Shown: positions 17,424 through 27,046, counted from the stretch's first letter. The stretch: 64,000 nt of DNA from Paraburkholderia dinghuensis (GCF_003837865.1 NZ_RQIS01000006.1:63657-127656); one strand, 5' to 3'. The notes: generated by a model from the sequence alone, not told the origin. Translations and numbers: made by a program.

Positions 17424-18290
17424 TGTGACACGACGCAGCGGGGAACGGCTGCAAATGGGCTTTGTCAGGTTGCAGGGGAAATCGTGCAAAGCGTCGGACA
17501 GGCTACGGTTCCCGGCCTGACAAAGTCTTGAGAATATTAGTGAATCTGGCGCTTACGGTTGAAGTGACTTCAGCCGGCTTGGTTGTGCGGATAAAGCGTA
17601 GGTATCCTGATCAGAATTTGCAGGACTGGCTTTCAGAACGTTCAGTGTAATCAGCCTACGCCTTTCAGGCCTGCTCAAACTCAATCGCTTCGACACACCC
17701 TGGGGCCGGGTATCAACATGACGGATAGCTGTGCCGTTCCGTGCTTCGATCCATTCAATATGCCCTGACTCGCACATTACAGATTGTCCAGTATCTGCTC
17801 AAGCATTTGATGTCGCGGGTTATTTCCATGCGAACGCGTGGTCGTGTCGATTTGAATCTGCGTGCAATAGCTCAAGCTATGAACTCGATAAACGCGAGTT
17901 TAACGTTTGCCGATTAACGAAGCGCCAGATTAATTGGCGAATTAGCTCTTCTGTCCAGCGCTCCGGGTCGCAGTGCGACGACGTGTGCGCGAAACGTGCG
18001 TCTGAACAAGCGCCCTTTTGCCGCGTCATTTCACTATTTATGTGGAATGCATTCAAGTTTCCGCCACACATGCCGATAACCCGTTTAAGTTGAAATGTTT
18101 TTGTGAAAATTGAGGGTGCGACATTGCGATGCAATGCACTACCTTATTTCGATAAATTTGCAACGAAATAACCAAGTGGACTATTAAGGTACTAGTCCGA
18201 TGCATGATTTGTGAGGCACTATCCGGCCACTTTGAGTACAACCATGTGCGTGTTGCACATGAACAGAGGTTGTGTACCTCACCTGACTCC
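17424..18290. other. Long AT-richer intergenic stretch before the oxidase operon
   Basis: About 870 bases. None of the short frames here (for example 17462-17650, or 17877-18134 on the minus strand) has a ribosome site or a known domain. The right end holds a compound hairpin at 18232-18281. The lower GC content compared with neighbours suggests old inserted or decayed DNA. Confidence 0.4.
18232..18281. promoter_or_regulatory. Compound inverted repeat upstream of the cytochrome/oxidase operon
   Basis: Inner arms CATGTGC (18243-18249) and GCACATG (18255-18261) are perfect. Outer arms TGAGTACAACC (18232-18242) and GGTTGTGTACCTCA (18268-18281) match with small gaps. It ends ten bases before the first cytochrome start, so it could be an operator dyad or a leader RNA hairpin. 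Confidence 0.5.
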
Positions 18291-19007
18291 ATGAGGCTCG
18301 TCGTGTATCGCAGAACCATCGGAGCATCGCTTTTACTGTTGCTAAGTGTCGCCTCGACTTGCGCGGTAGCGCAGTCCGCGACTACGCCGTCCCCGATGGA
18401 CGAGCGTATGCGCGCCTGCACGTCGTGCCATGGCGTGCAGGGGCAGGGGCGCAACAACGACTACTTCCCGCGCATTGCGGGCAAGCCTGCCGACTATCTG
18501 TTCAACCAGTTGTCGGCGTTTCGCGACGGTGGCCGGACCTATCCGCCGATGGGTTACCTGCTGGCGTTCCTGCCCGACGAAGACCTGCACCGAATCGCCC
18601 AGTACTTCGCTGGCTTCCAGCCTCCGTATCCGAATCCCGATTCCGCTCCGGTGCCTCCCGCTGTGCTCGACTATGGCAAGCAACTGGTGATTCACGGCGA
18701 CCCGTCGCGCAAGCTGCCCGCGTGCGCCGAATGTCACGGTGCCCGCCTGACCGGTGCGGAGCCAGGCATTCCCGGTCTGCTCGGCCTGCATGCGAGCTAT
18801 ATCGCCGGGCAGATGGGCACATGGCGCTCGGGCACGCGGCACGCACTCGCGCGCGACTGCATGCACGAGATCGCCGTGAAGCTGAACGATCGCGATATCT
18901 ACGCGGTTTCGAGCTGGCTCTCACGCCAGCCGCGACCTGACGATCCCCGGCCGGCGCCGTCGAGCGATGCCAAACTGCCTCTCGCATGCGGGAGTCAACC
19001 GCAATGA
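18291..19007 (+). CDS. Secreted dihaem cytochrome c (c4-like)
   Basis: A 238-residue periplasmic electron carrier. A signal peptide (RTIGASLLLLLSVASTCAVAQ) is followed by two covalent haem sites, CTSCH near residue 44 and CAECH near residue 143, in two similar domains, as in cytochrome c4. ATG 18291 is chosen because it directly precedes the signal peptide; a longer frame from 18204 would add a polar extension. The stop overlaps the next cytochrome gene (ATGA). With the downstream ba3-type oxidase genes, it probably passes electrons to the oxidase. Confidence 0.88.
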   Translation: MRLVVYRRTIGASLLLLLSVASTCAVAQSATTPSPMDERMRACTSCHGVQGQGRNNDYFPRIAGKPADYLFNQLSAFRDGGRTYPPMGYLLAFLPDEDLHRIAQYFAGFQPPYPNPDSAPVPPAVLDYGKQLVIHGDPSRKLPACAECHGARLTGAEPGIPGLLGLHASYIAGQMGTWRSGTRHALARDCMHEIAVKLNDRDIYAVSSWLSRQPRPDDPRPAPSSDAKLPLACGSQPQ

Positions 19008-20296
19008 AGAATCGAATCTCCCATCTCGCGCGCGCTGTGGCCGGCGTGACGACTGTCGCCGGTGCTGCTGCGTCGATGCTGTTTTTCGGCATGTCGAGCG
19101 CCCACGCAGCGCAGGCAGCAACCGCCACGACCGATACACGGCCCGCGATCGTCGTTCGCGGCGAATATCTCGCACGTGCTGGCGACTGCGTTGCCTGCCA
19201 TACGGCGCCACGCGGCAAGCTATTCGCCGGCGGCCTCGCGATGGAAACGCCGTTCGGCACGCTCTATTCGCCCAATATCACGCCTGACGCAAAGTACGGT
19301 ATCGGCAGCTGGGACAAGGACGCGTTCTTCAAGATGATGCGCACGGGCAAGTCGCCCGACGGCAAGCTGATTTACCCGGCCATGCCGATTGCCCAGTACA
19401 CGAAGGTCACGCGTGAGGACTCGGATGCGATCTTCGCGTACCTGCAATCGATTCCGGCGGTGCAGCAACAGAATCGTCCGCACGAACTCAAATTCCCGTT
19501 CAATCAGCGCGAGCTGCTGCTCGGCTGGCGCACGCTTTACTTCCGCGAAGGGGCATACCAGCCGGATCCAGCGAGGTCGGTCGAGTGGAATCGCGGCGCG
19601 TACCTCGTGGAAGGCCTCGGCCACTGCACGATGTGCCATACGCAGATCAACGCGCTTGGCGGCTCCTCGCGCCACGACCAGTTCGCGGGCGGCCTGATTC
19701 CGGTGCAGATGTGGTACGCGCCATCGCTGACCTCCGACAAGGACGGTGGCCTCGGCGACTGGAGTACCAAAGACATCGTCGATCTGCTGCAGGCAGGCCT
19801 CTCGGATCGTGGCGCGGTGTACGGCCCGATGGCGGAAGTGACGTATCACAGCCTTCAGTATCTGAACGACGAAGACGTCAAGGCGATGGCCGTCTACCTC
19901 AAGGCGCTGCCTGACAACACGGGCCGCAAGTCGGGCCCCTCGGCGCCGACCGGCACGAAGGTGTTCGCACGCGGCAAAGCGGTGTATGCGGACAAATGCG
20001 CGATCTGCCACGGCGACGAAGGCAAGGGCAACGTGCCGAGGTATCCGCCGCTCGCCGACAACCAGTCGATCGAAATGGATTCCGCGGTCAACCCGATCCG
20101 GATTGTGCTTAATGGCGGTTTCCCGCCGGGTACGCAACGCAACCTCCAGCCTTACGGCATGCCGCCGTTCGCGCAGGAACTGAGCGACAGCGACGCGGCT
20201 GCAGTCGTGACCTACATTCGCACGGCGTGGGGCAACCATGGCCAGCCGGTCACGGCGAAAGAGGTCAACGAGTTGCGCAAGGCGCCATTGCGCTAG
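19004..20296 (+). CDS. Secreted trihaem cytochrome c (alcohol/gluconate dehydrogenase cytochrome-subunit type)
   Basis: A 430-residue periplasmic protein with a signal peptide ending around AHAAQA and three haem-binding motifs: CVACH, CTMCH and CAICH. The three-domain arrangement matches the cytochrome subunits of membrane-bound alcohol, aldehyde and gluconate dehydrogenases. No flavin or quinoprotein dehydrogenase subunit is next to it, so here it more likely links quinol or another donor to the oxidase encoded downstream. It overlaps the preceding cytochrome by four bases. Function within the operon is inferred. Confidence 0.88.
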   Translation: MKNRISHLARAVAGVTTVAGAAASMLFFGMSSAHAAQAATATTDTRPAIVVRGEYLARAGDCVACHTAPRGKLFAGGLAMETPFGTLYSPNITPDAKYGIGSWDKDAFFKMMRTGKSPDGKLIYPAMPIAQYTKVTREDSDAIFAYLQSIPAVQQQNRPHELKFPFNQRELLLGWRTLYFREGAYQPDPARSVEWNRGAYLVEGLGHCTMCHTQINALGGSSRHDQFAGGLIPVQMWYAPSLTSDKDGGLGDWSTKDIVDLLQAGLSDRGAVYGPMAEVTYHSLQYLNDEDVKAMAVYLKALPDNTGRKSGPSAPTGTKVFARGKAVYADKCAICHGDEGKGNVPRYPPLADNQSIEMDSAVNPIRIVLNGGFPPGTQRNLQPYGMPPFAQELSDSDAAAVVTYIRTAWGNHGQPVTAKEVNELRKAPLR

Positions 20297-20364
20297 GCGA
20301 GCACCACTTCGACGCACGGCACCAGAGCATCGGTTCGTATCACCACCTCCTCAATGAGAGCCCC

Positions 20365-20541
20365 ATGATGGAGACCAACGACAACCGCGAGGGCACAGCG
20401 ACGAACGCCGATGTTGAGCGTATCGTCGCGGCCGGACCGAGTGGCGCGATCGCGCTGGCCACTGTGACCACCGTGATCGTATTCGCGCTCTGGTTCGCCT
20501 TCTATTTCCTCATATTCCTGCCGCGCGGCACTATCAGCTGA
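20365..20541 (+). CDS. Small single-span oxidase subunit candidate
   Basis: A 58-residue protein with a polar N-terminus and one hydrophobic helix (residues about 28-51, IALATVTTVIVFALWFAFYF) ending LPRGTIS. It sits two bases before the CuA subunit gene and after the trihaem cytochrome. The ba3 oxidase of Thermus has a tiny single-helix subunit IIa encoded beside subunit II, and this product has the size, topology and position for that role. An ATG three bases later is equally possible as start. There is no sequence proof beyond topology and context. Confidence 0.65.
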   Translation: MMETNDNREGTATNADVERIVAAGPSGAIALATVTTVIVFALWFAFYFLIFLPRGTIS

Positions 20542-20543
20542 CC

Positions 20544-21119
20544 ATGTCGACCGAAACCCCGCACCAACCCAATCACGATGCCCACGCGGTTGCGATGCGC
20601 GTCGAGCGACGCTGGGCGATATTCGCCGGCGGCCTGATTCTGCTGCTCGTGTGCATGATGATCTACATCGGCGTGCACACGGCGATGATGCCGCCCTCGC
20701 GCGTGGAAACGATCGACCCGACGAAGTTGCAGATGTCGGGCGAATTCGTCGAGACCAATCTCGGCAGCGCCGTCGAAAAAGACGGCTCCGTCACGGTGCG
20801 CTTCATTGCCCAGCAATATTCGTTCACGCCGCAATGCCTGCTGGTGCCGGCTGATACGCCGCTGACGCTGCGCACCACGAGCGCCGATGTCGTGCACGGC
20901 CTCGAGGTCATGGAGACGAATATCAACACCATGATCGAGCCGGGCTATGTCTCGACGCTCAACACCGTCTTCCCGAAGCCCGGTGAACATCTGATGCCGT
21001 GCCACGAATACTGCGGCTATGGTCATCAAACCATGTGGGCTCACGTGAAAGTTATCGACAAGGCCACGTTCTTCGAGGCCGCCCGCCACTCCCGGAGGCT
21101 CAGCTGTGTTTCTCGCTAA
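20544..21119 (+). CDS. Cytochrome c oxidase subunit II, ba3 type (CuA)
   Basis: A 191-residue membrane-anchored subunit carrying the binuclear CuA centre that accepts electrons from cytochrome c. One N-terminal helix (residues about 28-50) anchors a periplasmic cupredoxin domain. The CuA ligands are in PCHEYCGYGHQTM (two Cys, Glu backbone, His, Met), with the other His in VVHGLEV. The single anchor rather than the usual two is typical of the B-family (ba3) oxidases. Its 3' end overlaps the subunit I start by 14 bases. Confidence 0.92.
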   Translation: MSTETPHQPNHDAHAVAMRVERRWAIFAGGLILLLVCMMIYIGVHTAMMPPSRVETIDPTKLQMSGEFVETNLGSAVEKDGSVTVRFIAQQYSFTPQCLLVPADTPLTLRTTSADVVHGLEVMETNINTMIEPGYVSTLNTVFPKPGEHLMPCHEYCGYGHQTMWAHVKVIDKATFFEAARHSRRLSCVSR

Positions 21120-22743
21120 GCGGCTCGTTCTCGCGCATTTCTGGCTCGCCTTTGTCACGTTCTTCGTCGCACTTCTGCTCGGCGCGTGGCAGATGCTTGT
21201 GCGCAGCCCACTGATGTCGTGGGTAGGCAATCCAGAGCTCTACTACCGTTCTGTGACGGGGCACGGCACCATCATGGGTTATGCGCTGCCGACGCTCGTC
21301 GCGATGGGCTTCGGCTACGCCATCTGTGAGCTCGCGCTCAAGCAGCGTCTCATCGGACTCAAATGGGCATGGGCGGCCTTCTTCATGCTGGCAGTCGGCG
21401 CCGTGATGGCGCTGGTGCCCGTTGCGATGGGCCGCGCCTCGGTGCTCTTCACGTTCTATCCGCCGATGATCGGCAGCGTGTTCTACTACCTCGGCGTGGT
21501 GCTGGTGGTGGTCGGCTCGTGGATCTGGGTTGCGCTGATGCACGTGAACCTGCGTGCGTGGAAGCGCGCCAATCCGGGCAAGCCGATCCCGCTCGCCATG
21601 TTCGCGAATGTGGCCGGCGCTTACCTGTGGGCCTGGACTGCTGTGGGCGCGGCGCTCGAGATCCTGTTCCAGATCCTGCCGGTGGCGTTCGGATTGAAAT
21701 CGACCATCGATGCGGGCCTCGCGCGGGTTCTGTTCTCCTGGACGCTGCACGCCATCGTGTACTTCTGGCTCATTCCGGCCTACATCGCCTACTACACGAT
21801 CGTGCCGCGCGCGATCGGCGGCAGGCTCTACAGCGACTCGATGGCCCGCATCGCATTCATCATGTTCCTGGTGTTCGCGATGCCGATCGGCATTCACCAC
21901 CTGTTTGCCGATCCGCAGGTTGGTGCCGGATTCAAGTTCGTGCACGCGGTGTTCACGGCGATGGTCTCGGTGCCGACGCTGCTCACGGTGTTTACGATCT
22001 GCGCTTCGGTTGAGATCGCGGGTCGCCTGCGCGGCGGCAAGGGCCTGTTCGGCTGGCTTACCGCGCTGCCGTGGAGCAATCCGATGATGCTCGTCATCGC
22101 GCTCTCGTTCATCATGCTCGGCTTCGGCGGCGCGGGAGGGCTCATTAACATGAGCTACCAGCTCAACTCGACGATTCACAACACGCAGTGGGTCACCGGT
22201 CACTTCCACCTGATCTTCGCCGGTGCGATCGTGATCATGTACTTCGCGATTGCCTACGAGCTTTGGCCGCAACTCACGGGCCGCACGCTTGGCTCGCAAA
22301 AGCTGATCCGCACGCAACTGTGGCTGTGGTTCATCGGCATGATCGTGCTGACGTTCCCCTGGCACTATGTCGGTCTGCTCGGCGCGCCGCGTCGCATGGC
22401 GTATTACGACTACACGGATCCCGCCATTGCACCGCAGGCGATCTGGGTGGCGATTTCCGCTATCGGCGGCATCGTGCTGGTCATCTCCGGTGCGCTGTTT
22501 GTCTACATCCTTGCGAAGGCCCAGTTCGGTTCCGCAAGCCGCACGGAACACGCGCCCGCACCGTTCGAGTTCGCCACCTGTGCGTATCCGGTCGAGCGCG
22601 TACCGGTAGCGCTTAACAGCTTCGGCCTGTGGGTTGCCTTGATGATCGGCCTTACCGTCGTCAACTACTCGGTGCCTATCGCGCAGTTGTTGTTTCTGCC
22701 GCAGACTTCGGTCCCGGCGGTTCCGGTGGGAGCACAGCGATGA
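21106..22743 (+). CDS. Cytochrome c oxidase subunit I, ba3 (B-family) type
   Basis: A 545-residue inner-membrane haem-copper oxidase subunit holding the low-spin haem and the haem/CuB site for O2 reduction and proton pumping. The GTG start at 21106 has GGAGG eight bases upstream, inside the subunit II gene. Key segments are SVTGHGTIMGY (low-spin haem His), WTLHAIVYFWLIPAY (CuB His and the cross-linked Tyr), IGIHHLFADP (CuB His pair) and VTGHFHLIFAG (haem ligands). About 13-14 helices are expected. Low sequence resemblance to A-type oxidases and the missing subunit III place it in the ba3 branch, known for high O2 affinity. Confidence 0.93.
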   Translation: MFLAKRLVLAHFWLAFVTFFVALLLGAWQMLVRSPLMSWVGNPELYYRSVTGHGTIMGYALPTLVAMGFGYAICELALKQRLIGLKWAWAAFFMLAVGAVMALVPVAMGRASVLFTFYPPMIGSVFYYLGVVLVVVGSWIWVALMHVNLRAWKRANPGKPIPLAMFANVAGAYLWAWTAVGAALEILFQILPVAFGLKSTIDAGLARVLFSWTLHAIVYFWLIPAYIAYYTIVPRAIGGRLYSDSMARIAFIMFLVFAMPIGIHHLFADPQVGAGFKFVHAVFTAMVSVPTLLTVFTICASVEIAGRLRGGKGLFGWLTALPWSNPMMLVIALSFIMLGFGGAGGLINMSYQLNSTIHNTQWVTGHFHLIFAGAIVIMYFAIAYELWPQLTGRTLGSQKLIRTQLWLWFIGMIVLTFPWHYVGLLGAPRRMAYYDYTDPAIAPQAIWVAISAIGGIVLVISGALFVYILAKAQFGSASRTEHAPAPFEFATCAYPVERVPVALNSFGLWVALMIGLTVVNYSVPIAQLLFLPQTSVPAVPVGAQR

Positions 22744-23546
22744 AAGAAGAACGCCTGTTCAGCCTTCGCAATCCGTGGTTTGTCGTGAGCGCCGGCGGGA
22801 CGGCTCTGATTGCCATCCTCTCGATTCTCGTCGGCTTCGTCTGGCTGCCCTCCGTGCATAGCGACTTCACGGCGAACGGCCTGTGGGGGGCGATCTGCAG
22901 CGCGGCGGGTGCGCCGTCGTCGTGGTACAAGGGCGGCGACAACGTCGCTGACGCGCCGCCGAGCAATGTCGTCGTGCTGCCGCCGTTGGGCATCGCGCGC
23001 GTCAACGCTGTATCGAGTGGACGCGGCGCCACGCTCGCCACGCAGCGTTGCTCGATGTGCCACGGCGTGCAAAGCCCGGCCGGAGTCACGGCGCCGTTCC
23101 TTGCCGGCCAGTACGCGGACGTGATTTACAAGGAACTGCGTGATTTCCAGAGCGGGGCGCGGCAGAACGCGATCATGCAGCCGATCATCGCCAGCCTGAG
23201 CGACCAGGATATGCACGATGTCGCCGAGTACTATTCGAGCCAATCACGCGTCGTGCAGGCGACGGCCGCGGACGGGCATGACGACAGCGTGGCTCGCGTG
23301 CTTTCGATGCAGGGTGCGCCGATACGCAATATCGCTCCTTGCGCCGCGTGCCATGGAGTGCTCGACCGCAAGGGTGCTGCGCCCTGGCTTGGCGGGCAGT
23401 CCGCGCCGTATCTCGCTACGCAACTGCGCTCGTTCGCTGCCGGTAACCGGCACAACGACATTGACGAACAGATGCGCAACGTCGCGCGGCAACTGCGTCC
23501 CGAAGAGATCGACAGTCTCGCGAAGTACTACGCAGCGCAGCCTTAA
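22740..23546 (+). CDS. Membrane-anchored dihaem cytochrome c (c4-like)
   Basis: A 268-residue cytochrome with an uncleaved-looking N-terminal helix (residues about 14-36) and two haem motifs, CSMCH and CAACH, in two related domains (each followed by a PFLAGQYADVIYKEL- or PWLGGQSAPYLATQL-like segment). Its ATG overlaps the subunit I stop (ATGA). Being anchored beside the oxidase, it is probably the immediate electron donor to CuA. It ends the operon. The frame continues upstream into subunit I as far as 22629, but ATG 22740 starts the natural protein. Confidence 0.88.
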   Translation: MKEERLFSLRNPWFVVSAGGTALIAILSILVGFVWLPSVHSDFTANGLWGAICSAAGAPSSWYKGGDNVADAPPSNVVVLPPLGIARVNAVSSGRGATLATQRCSMCHGVQSPAGVTAPFLAGQYADVIYKELRDFQSGARQNAIMQPIIASLSDQDMHDVAEYYSSQSRVVQATAADGHDDSVARVLSMQGAPIRNIAPCAACHGVLDRKGAAPWLGGQSAPYLATQLRSFAAGNRHNDIDEQMRNVARQLRPEEIDSLAKYYAAQP

Positions 23547-23763
23547 GCGTTTTTAGGCGCTCTTTTGTCGCCGGCCAGATCCGTGTCCTGATTGGACAGG
23601 GTCTGGTCGGCGAAATCATTTGGGCGTCAGGTGAATGGGAGAGATGGTGGTTCCGCGCGTTGGGTGTTCAATTCGCGCGTTAATTTCTTCAGGGTGAGCG
23701 TTCGGACTGAAATCGACGGTCCGCTGCGTATCTAAACCACGAGCACCATTTTATTGCGCGCGT

Positions 23764-23968
23764 TCAGCCCCGCGAAGCCTCAAATACGCGCCGATAGTTG
23801 CCTACGGGCATTTTCCCGGTCTCTTGGCGCGAGAAGCGCAGCACCCAAAAGCTGCAACTATTCGTAGCTACGGAATACCGGCACCGCGATGAAGCCGGGT
23901 ATATCCGCGCCGAGGCCGATGTGCTCGACGCCCACAACACCCAGCATTTTTCTGAAACCGTGTGCCAT
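23764..23968 (-). pseudogene. Peptidase M19 (membrane dipeptidase) C-terminal remnant
   Basis: The minus strand reads MLGVVGVEHIGLGADIPGF, then RSYE, a TAG stop, LQLLGAALLAPRDREN, and after a frameshift GKMPVGNYRRVFEASRG and a stop. These are the C-terminal landmarks of M19 dipeptidases (vG.dHIGLGsDfdG, lp.L...L..rG, G.N..RVfea). One nonsense codon and one frameshift break it. The part above about 23968 is too degraded to follow. It is a dead fragment between the oxidase operon and ssuD. Confidence 0.75.
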
Positions 23969-24411
23969 CCCGTCGGGGGCGTGGAACGACCCTTAACTGG
24001 CTACACACCGGTCACTCCACACGTATCCGCAACGGCGCTCACATGATCGGCTGTGATCACACGGCTGCGCGAGCCGCGATGTCTCCCAGAGTCGCCTGCG
24101 AGAGCATCCGCGGTTTCATCGTCACGGGCACAGCTCATCTCACGAGTTCGTAGGTGCGGTGCGCGACGACCACGACGATTCCGCCCAAATTGTGTCGCCG
24201 CACGACTTCGGCGCAGAAGTCAGTAAGCCCGCAATGAACCCCGCGCCGTAACCTGCACAGACCCCGCAAGCCCGTCTGGTGAGGCATCCCCCGTGCGGGA
24301 ATAAGCTACTTCCCGTTAATTGGTTGGGCGCGCGCGTGTCACCTGCTGTAATTGCCACTAGCCTTTCCCCCCGACGTAAGTTTACGACATCCATTATTCG
24401 AGTAAGCGATC
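23969..24411. other. Decayed intergenic stretch before ssuD
   Basis: About 440 bases that probably include more of the degraded M19 region or another decayed gene. Short frames on both strands (for example minus 24140-24394) show no domain I recognise. The ssuD promoter should lie near 24340-24400. Confidence 0.35.
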
Positions 24412-25539
24412 ATGAGTCTCGACATCTTCTGGTTTCTGCCAACTTCAGGCGACACGCGATACCTCGGAAAATCCGACTCCGGTCGTGCGCCGAGCAATGC
24501 GTACATGCGCCAGATCGCGGTGGCCGCCGAGGAGCTTGGCTACGACGGTCTGCTGATTCCCACCGGAAGCAGCTGCCTCGATCCCTGGGTGACAGCGGCA
24601 AGCCTTGCTCCGGTCACGCGGCGCATCAAGCTTCTGGTAGCGCTGCGCACGTCGCTCGGCAATGTGACGGCCACCGCACGCCAGGCGGCCACGCTCGATG
24701 AGGCGCTCGGCGGCCGGTTGTTGCTGAATGTCGTGCCGGGCGGCGATGCAGCCGAGCTTGCCGCAGATGGAATTTTTCTTTCGCATGACGAACGTTATGC
24801 CCATGCGAGTGAATTCCTCACGGTGTGGAGAAAACTGTTCGAGGGTGAGCCGGTGGATTTCGATGGCCAGCATATCCGCGTCGAAAAAGCCCGGAACTTC
24901 CTCGCGCCTGTTCAGAAGCCACATCCGCCGCTTTACTTCGGCGGATCGTCGCCGGCAGCGCACGAAATCGCGGCCGAGCACATCGACACGTATCTTACAT
25001 GGGGCGAGCCGCCTGCAGCCGTCGCGGAAAAATTCGCGGATGTTCGTGAACGTGCTGCGCGCCATGGCCGCACGGTACGGTTCGGCGTGCGGTTGCACGT
25101 CATCGTCCGCGAGACGAATGAGGAGGCGTGGGCAGCCGCCGATGCGTTGATCAGCAAGCTCACGGACGAGGACATTGCGCGCGCACAGCAGAATTTCGCA
25201 AGCATGGACTCCGTCGGCCAGCGTCGTATGGCAGAACTCCACGGCGGGCGGCGCGACCAGCTCGAAATCAGCCCGAATCTGTGGGCCGGTGTCGGTCTCG
25301 TGCGCGGCGGAGCGGGTACGGCGCTCGTCGGCGACCCCGCAACGGTCGCGGCGCGGCTGCGCGAATACGCCGACCTCGGTGCGGAGCGCTTTGTGCTATC
25401 CGGTTACCCGCACCTCGAGGAAGCATGGCGTTTCGCCGAGCTTGTCTTTCCGCTGTTGCCGGGCAAGAAGGCCGTGACGACAGCCGGTAACGTGCAAACG
25501 GGCGGTGCGTTCGACGTACGGGCTGCAGCGTCGTCCTGA
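24412..25539 (+). CDS. ssuD: FMNH2-dependent alkanesulfonate monooxygenase
   Basis: Luciferase-fold enzyme that uses FMNH2 and O2 to release sulfite from alkanesulfonates, supplying sulfur under limitation. The 375-residue protein matches SsuD over its whole length (E. coli 381 residues): [15 protein letters not shown] at the N-terminus, [42 protein letters not shown], and the ALVGDP and [20 protein letters not shown] segments near the end. No ssuE reductase or ssuABC transporter genes flank it, so it depends on an FMN reductase encoded elsewhere. Confidence 0.92.
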   Translation: MSLDIFWFLPTSGDTRYLGKSDSGRAPSNAYMRQIAVAAEELGYDGLLIPTGSSCLDPWVTAASLAPVTRRIKLLVALRTSLGNVTATARQAATLDEALGGRLLLNVVPGGDAAELAADGIFLSHDERYAHASEFLTVWRKLFEGEPVDFDGQHIRVEKARNFLAPVQKPHPPLYFGGSSPAAHEIAAEHIDTYLTWGEPPAAVAEKFADVRERAARHGRTVRFGVRLHVIVRETNEEAWAAADALISKLTDEDIARAQQNFASMDSVGQRRMAELHGGRRDQLEISPNLWAGVGLVRGGAGTALVGDPATVAARLREYADLGAERFVLSGYPHLEEAWRFAELVFPLLPGKKAVTTAGNVQTGGAFDVRAAASS

Positions 25540-25557
25540 TCGGTCGGTACTCTGAGT

Positions 25558-25583
25558 GCCCCCCGGCTGCATGTCGCGGGGGC
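25558..25583 (+). terminator. Possible GC-rich terminator after ssuD
   Basis: GCCCCC (25558-25563) pairs with GGGGGC (25578-25583) across a 14-base loop, 18 bases after the ssuD stop. There is no good T-run after it, so intrinsic termination is only possible. Confidence 0.3.
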
Positions 25584-25786
25584 CGCTGCGTTTCCGTACA
25601 TGGTCGGTAGCGCTCGGCGAGCTATGTGCAGATCCGAATAGTTTTCGCGCAGCCTCCACGCGTGGCGGCGATTCGTTGCTCACTTCCGGCGACATCTCGC
25701 GACCCCACGTTCGCGCAACCTCTACCTGTTACGAACGTTCATATCGCAGCACGCCGGTCAATACGGCGCGCCGCCCGCTGGTATTG

Positions 25787-26305
25787 TCACGCTCGTCTGC
25801 CTGTTTGCTCTCGTTCGGCGAAAATCACAACGCCCATTGAAATGAGATCCAGGCCGAGAAACAACGCTAGCAGCGGTAACGGCATGTTCGGGAATTTTGC
25901 GGCGATAAATATAGCGAGCAAAAACGACAGACCAGCACCTACGAGGCCGATAGCGCTTATCTTCATCTCATTCCCGATCGAAGCGATGATCTTGAAGAAG
26001 CCATCGAGAGCGAAAGAGATCATGAGCATCACGGTAAGGCCGCGCGCGCGGACGCCACTATTCACCAGAATCAGGATGCCGATGAGAATCGGTACAAGGA
26101 CTGCCGGGACCTTCTTTGCGATCGCTTTCCAGCCTTGAGCGGAAAACAGATTTAAAGCATGCAGGAAGCCACAAATCAAAAGAATCATCGCGATGAAAGG
26201 CGTACCGATCATCGATGTGGAAACCAGTAGTAAAAGGATACAGGCAACTCCTGCTATTACTAGAAGCGTCGAGCTGATGAGGGAGAAAATAGCGCGATTT
26301 TTCAT
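25787..26305 (-). CDS. HdeD/DUF308-like membrane protein
   Basis: A 172-residue, very hydrophobic protein with about six helices arranged as two-helix repeats, separated by short charged loops (GWKAIAKKVP, GNEMKISA). This is the HdeD/DUF308 pattern, whose E. coli member is linked to acid resistance. The ATG at 26305 (MKNRAIFSLIS) is preferred over the frame start at 26362, which would add a polar peptide. It has lower GC and more Ile/Leu/Lys codons than its neighbours, which hints at transfer. No operon partner. The function is not known. Confidence 0.6.
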   Translation of the reverse strand: MKNRAIFSLISSTLLVIAGVACILLLLVSTSMIGTPFIAMILLICGFLHALNLFSAQGWKAIAKKVPAVLVPILIGILILVNSGVRARGLTVMLMISFALDGFFKIIASIGNEMKISAIGLVGAGLSFLLAIFIAAKFPNMPLPLLALFLGLDLISMGVVIFAEREQTGRRA

Positions 26306-26719
26306 ATTATTTTTCGATATCCGAATTCGACTATGACCGTACCCGGATGTCTGCGAGATCACAATTACCCTGAGCAGGACGCGTCAGCTGACTTGCGGAC
26401 GTATCGGCGCGCAATCTGCGTACCCTTTGGTCGCACCGATCAGCAATGCCCGGAGCGTTTGTCTGCTGATCGCCCACTTCAACGACTGCGCTCAGCGGAT
26501 TACAGGCGCGTCCCGCAGAAACGTGGGCATTGGATTCAACGTTGCGCGCTGCTTGTTGCGTTGACGTTCGGGTTGACTGGCCGACCGATCGGAATGAGGG
26601 CGTCGACGACCCGGTAGATTAACCAGGTCGCCGTCGATCGTCTGGCCGGAGCTATCTACGATAGACCGGCGAAATGCATGGCTACGCGTGTTCACAACTT
26701 TACTTCCCGGCACGCTGGA
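26306..26719. other. Intergenic region between the DUF308 and RcnB-like genes
   Basis: About 410 bases. Reading frames at 26333-26617 (plus) and 26492-26713 (minus) have Arg/Ser-rich random-looking composition and no ribosome sites. Nothing further was recognised. Confidence 0.4.
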
Positions 26720-27046
26720 TCACTGGGCACCGGAGACGATCTTCGCGATCTTCCAGTTGCTCTTCGCCACGAGCACGTAGTCGCCATTTACCGCAAGCCA
26801 TTGTTGGCCATGTGCCGGAGCGTCCAGATTGTGGGACTTCCAGTCATTCATGACGAAGTTGTAGTGACGATACTTTGCAGGGACGCGCTCGCCTTCGTGC
26901 CAGTCGTTGTGCGGCATGGTCGGCATGACCTGCTGGCGACCTGTCCCCTGGCTTTGGTCGCCGCCGGAGTTGTCTTGCGCGAAAGCTGGCGATGAGATTC
27001 CGATGATGAGCGCAGCGATGGCAGAAACGGCGAGTTGCTTTTTCAT
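26720..27046 (-). CDS. RcnB-like secreted small protein
   Basis: A 108-residue protein with a clear Sec signal peptide (MKKQLAVSAIAALIIGISSPAFA) and a short mature domain. The region YRHYNFVMNDWKSHNL, then GQQWLAVNGDYVLVA, is the RcnB/YohN signature: a basic motif, a W..h.L segment and the W..VnGDYVLva strand. The E. coli relative is a periplasmic protein affecting nickel/cobalt homeostasis. GGAG lies 11 bases before the ATG. No metal efflux gene is adjacent, so a general envelope role is equally possible. Confidence 0.75.
   Translation of the reverse strand: MKKQLAVSAIAALIIGISSPAFAQDNSGGDQSQGTGRQQVMPTMPHNDWHEGERVPAKYRHYNFVMNDWKSHNLDAPAHGQQWLAVNGDYVLVAKSNWKIAKIVSGAQ

Noticed and set aside
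17877..18134. An 85-codon minus-strand frame suspected of being a transposase remnant
   Set aside because: No transposase motif, terminal repeats or target duplication could be found.
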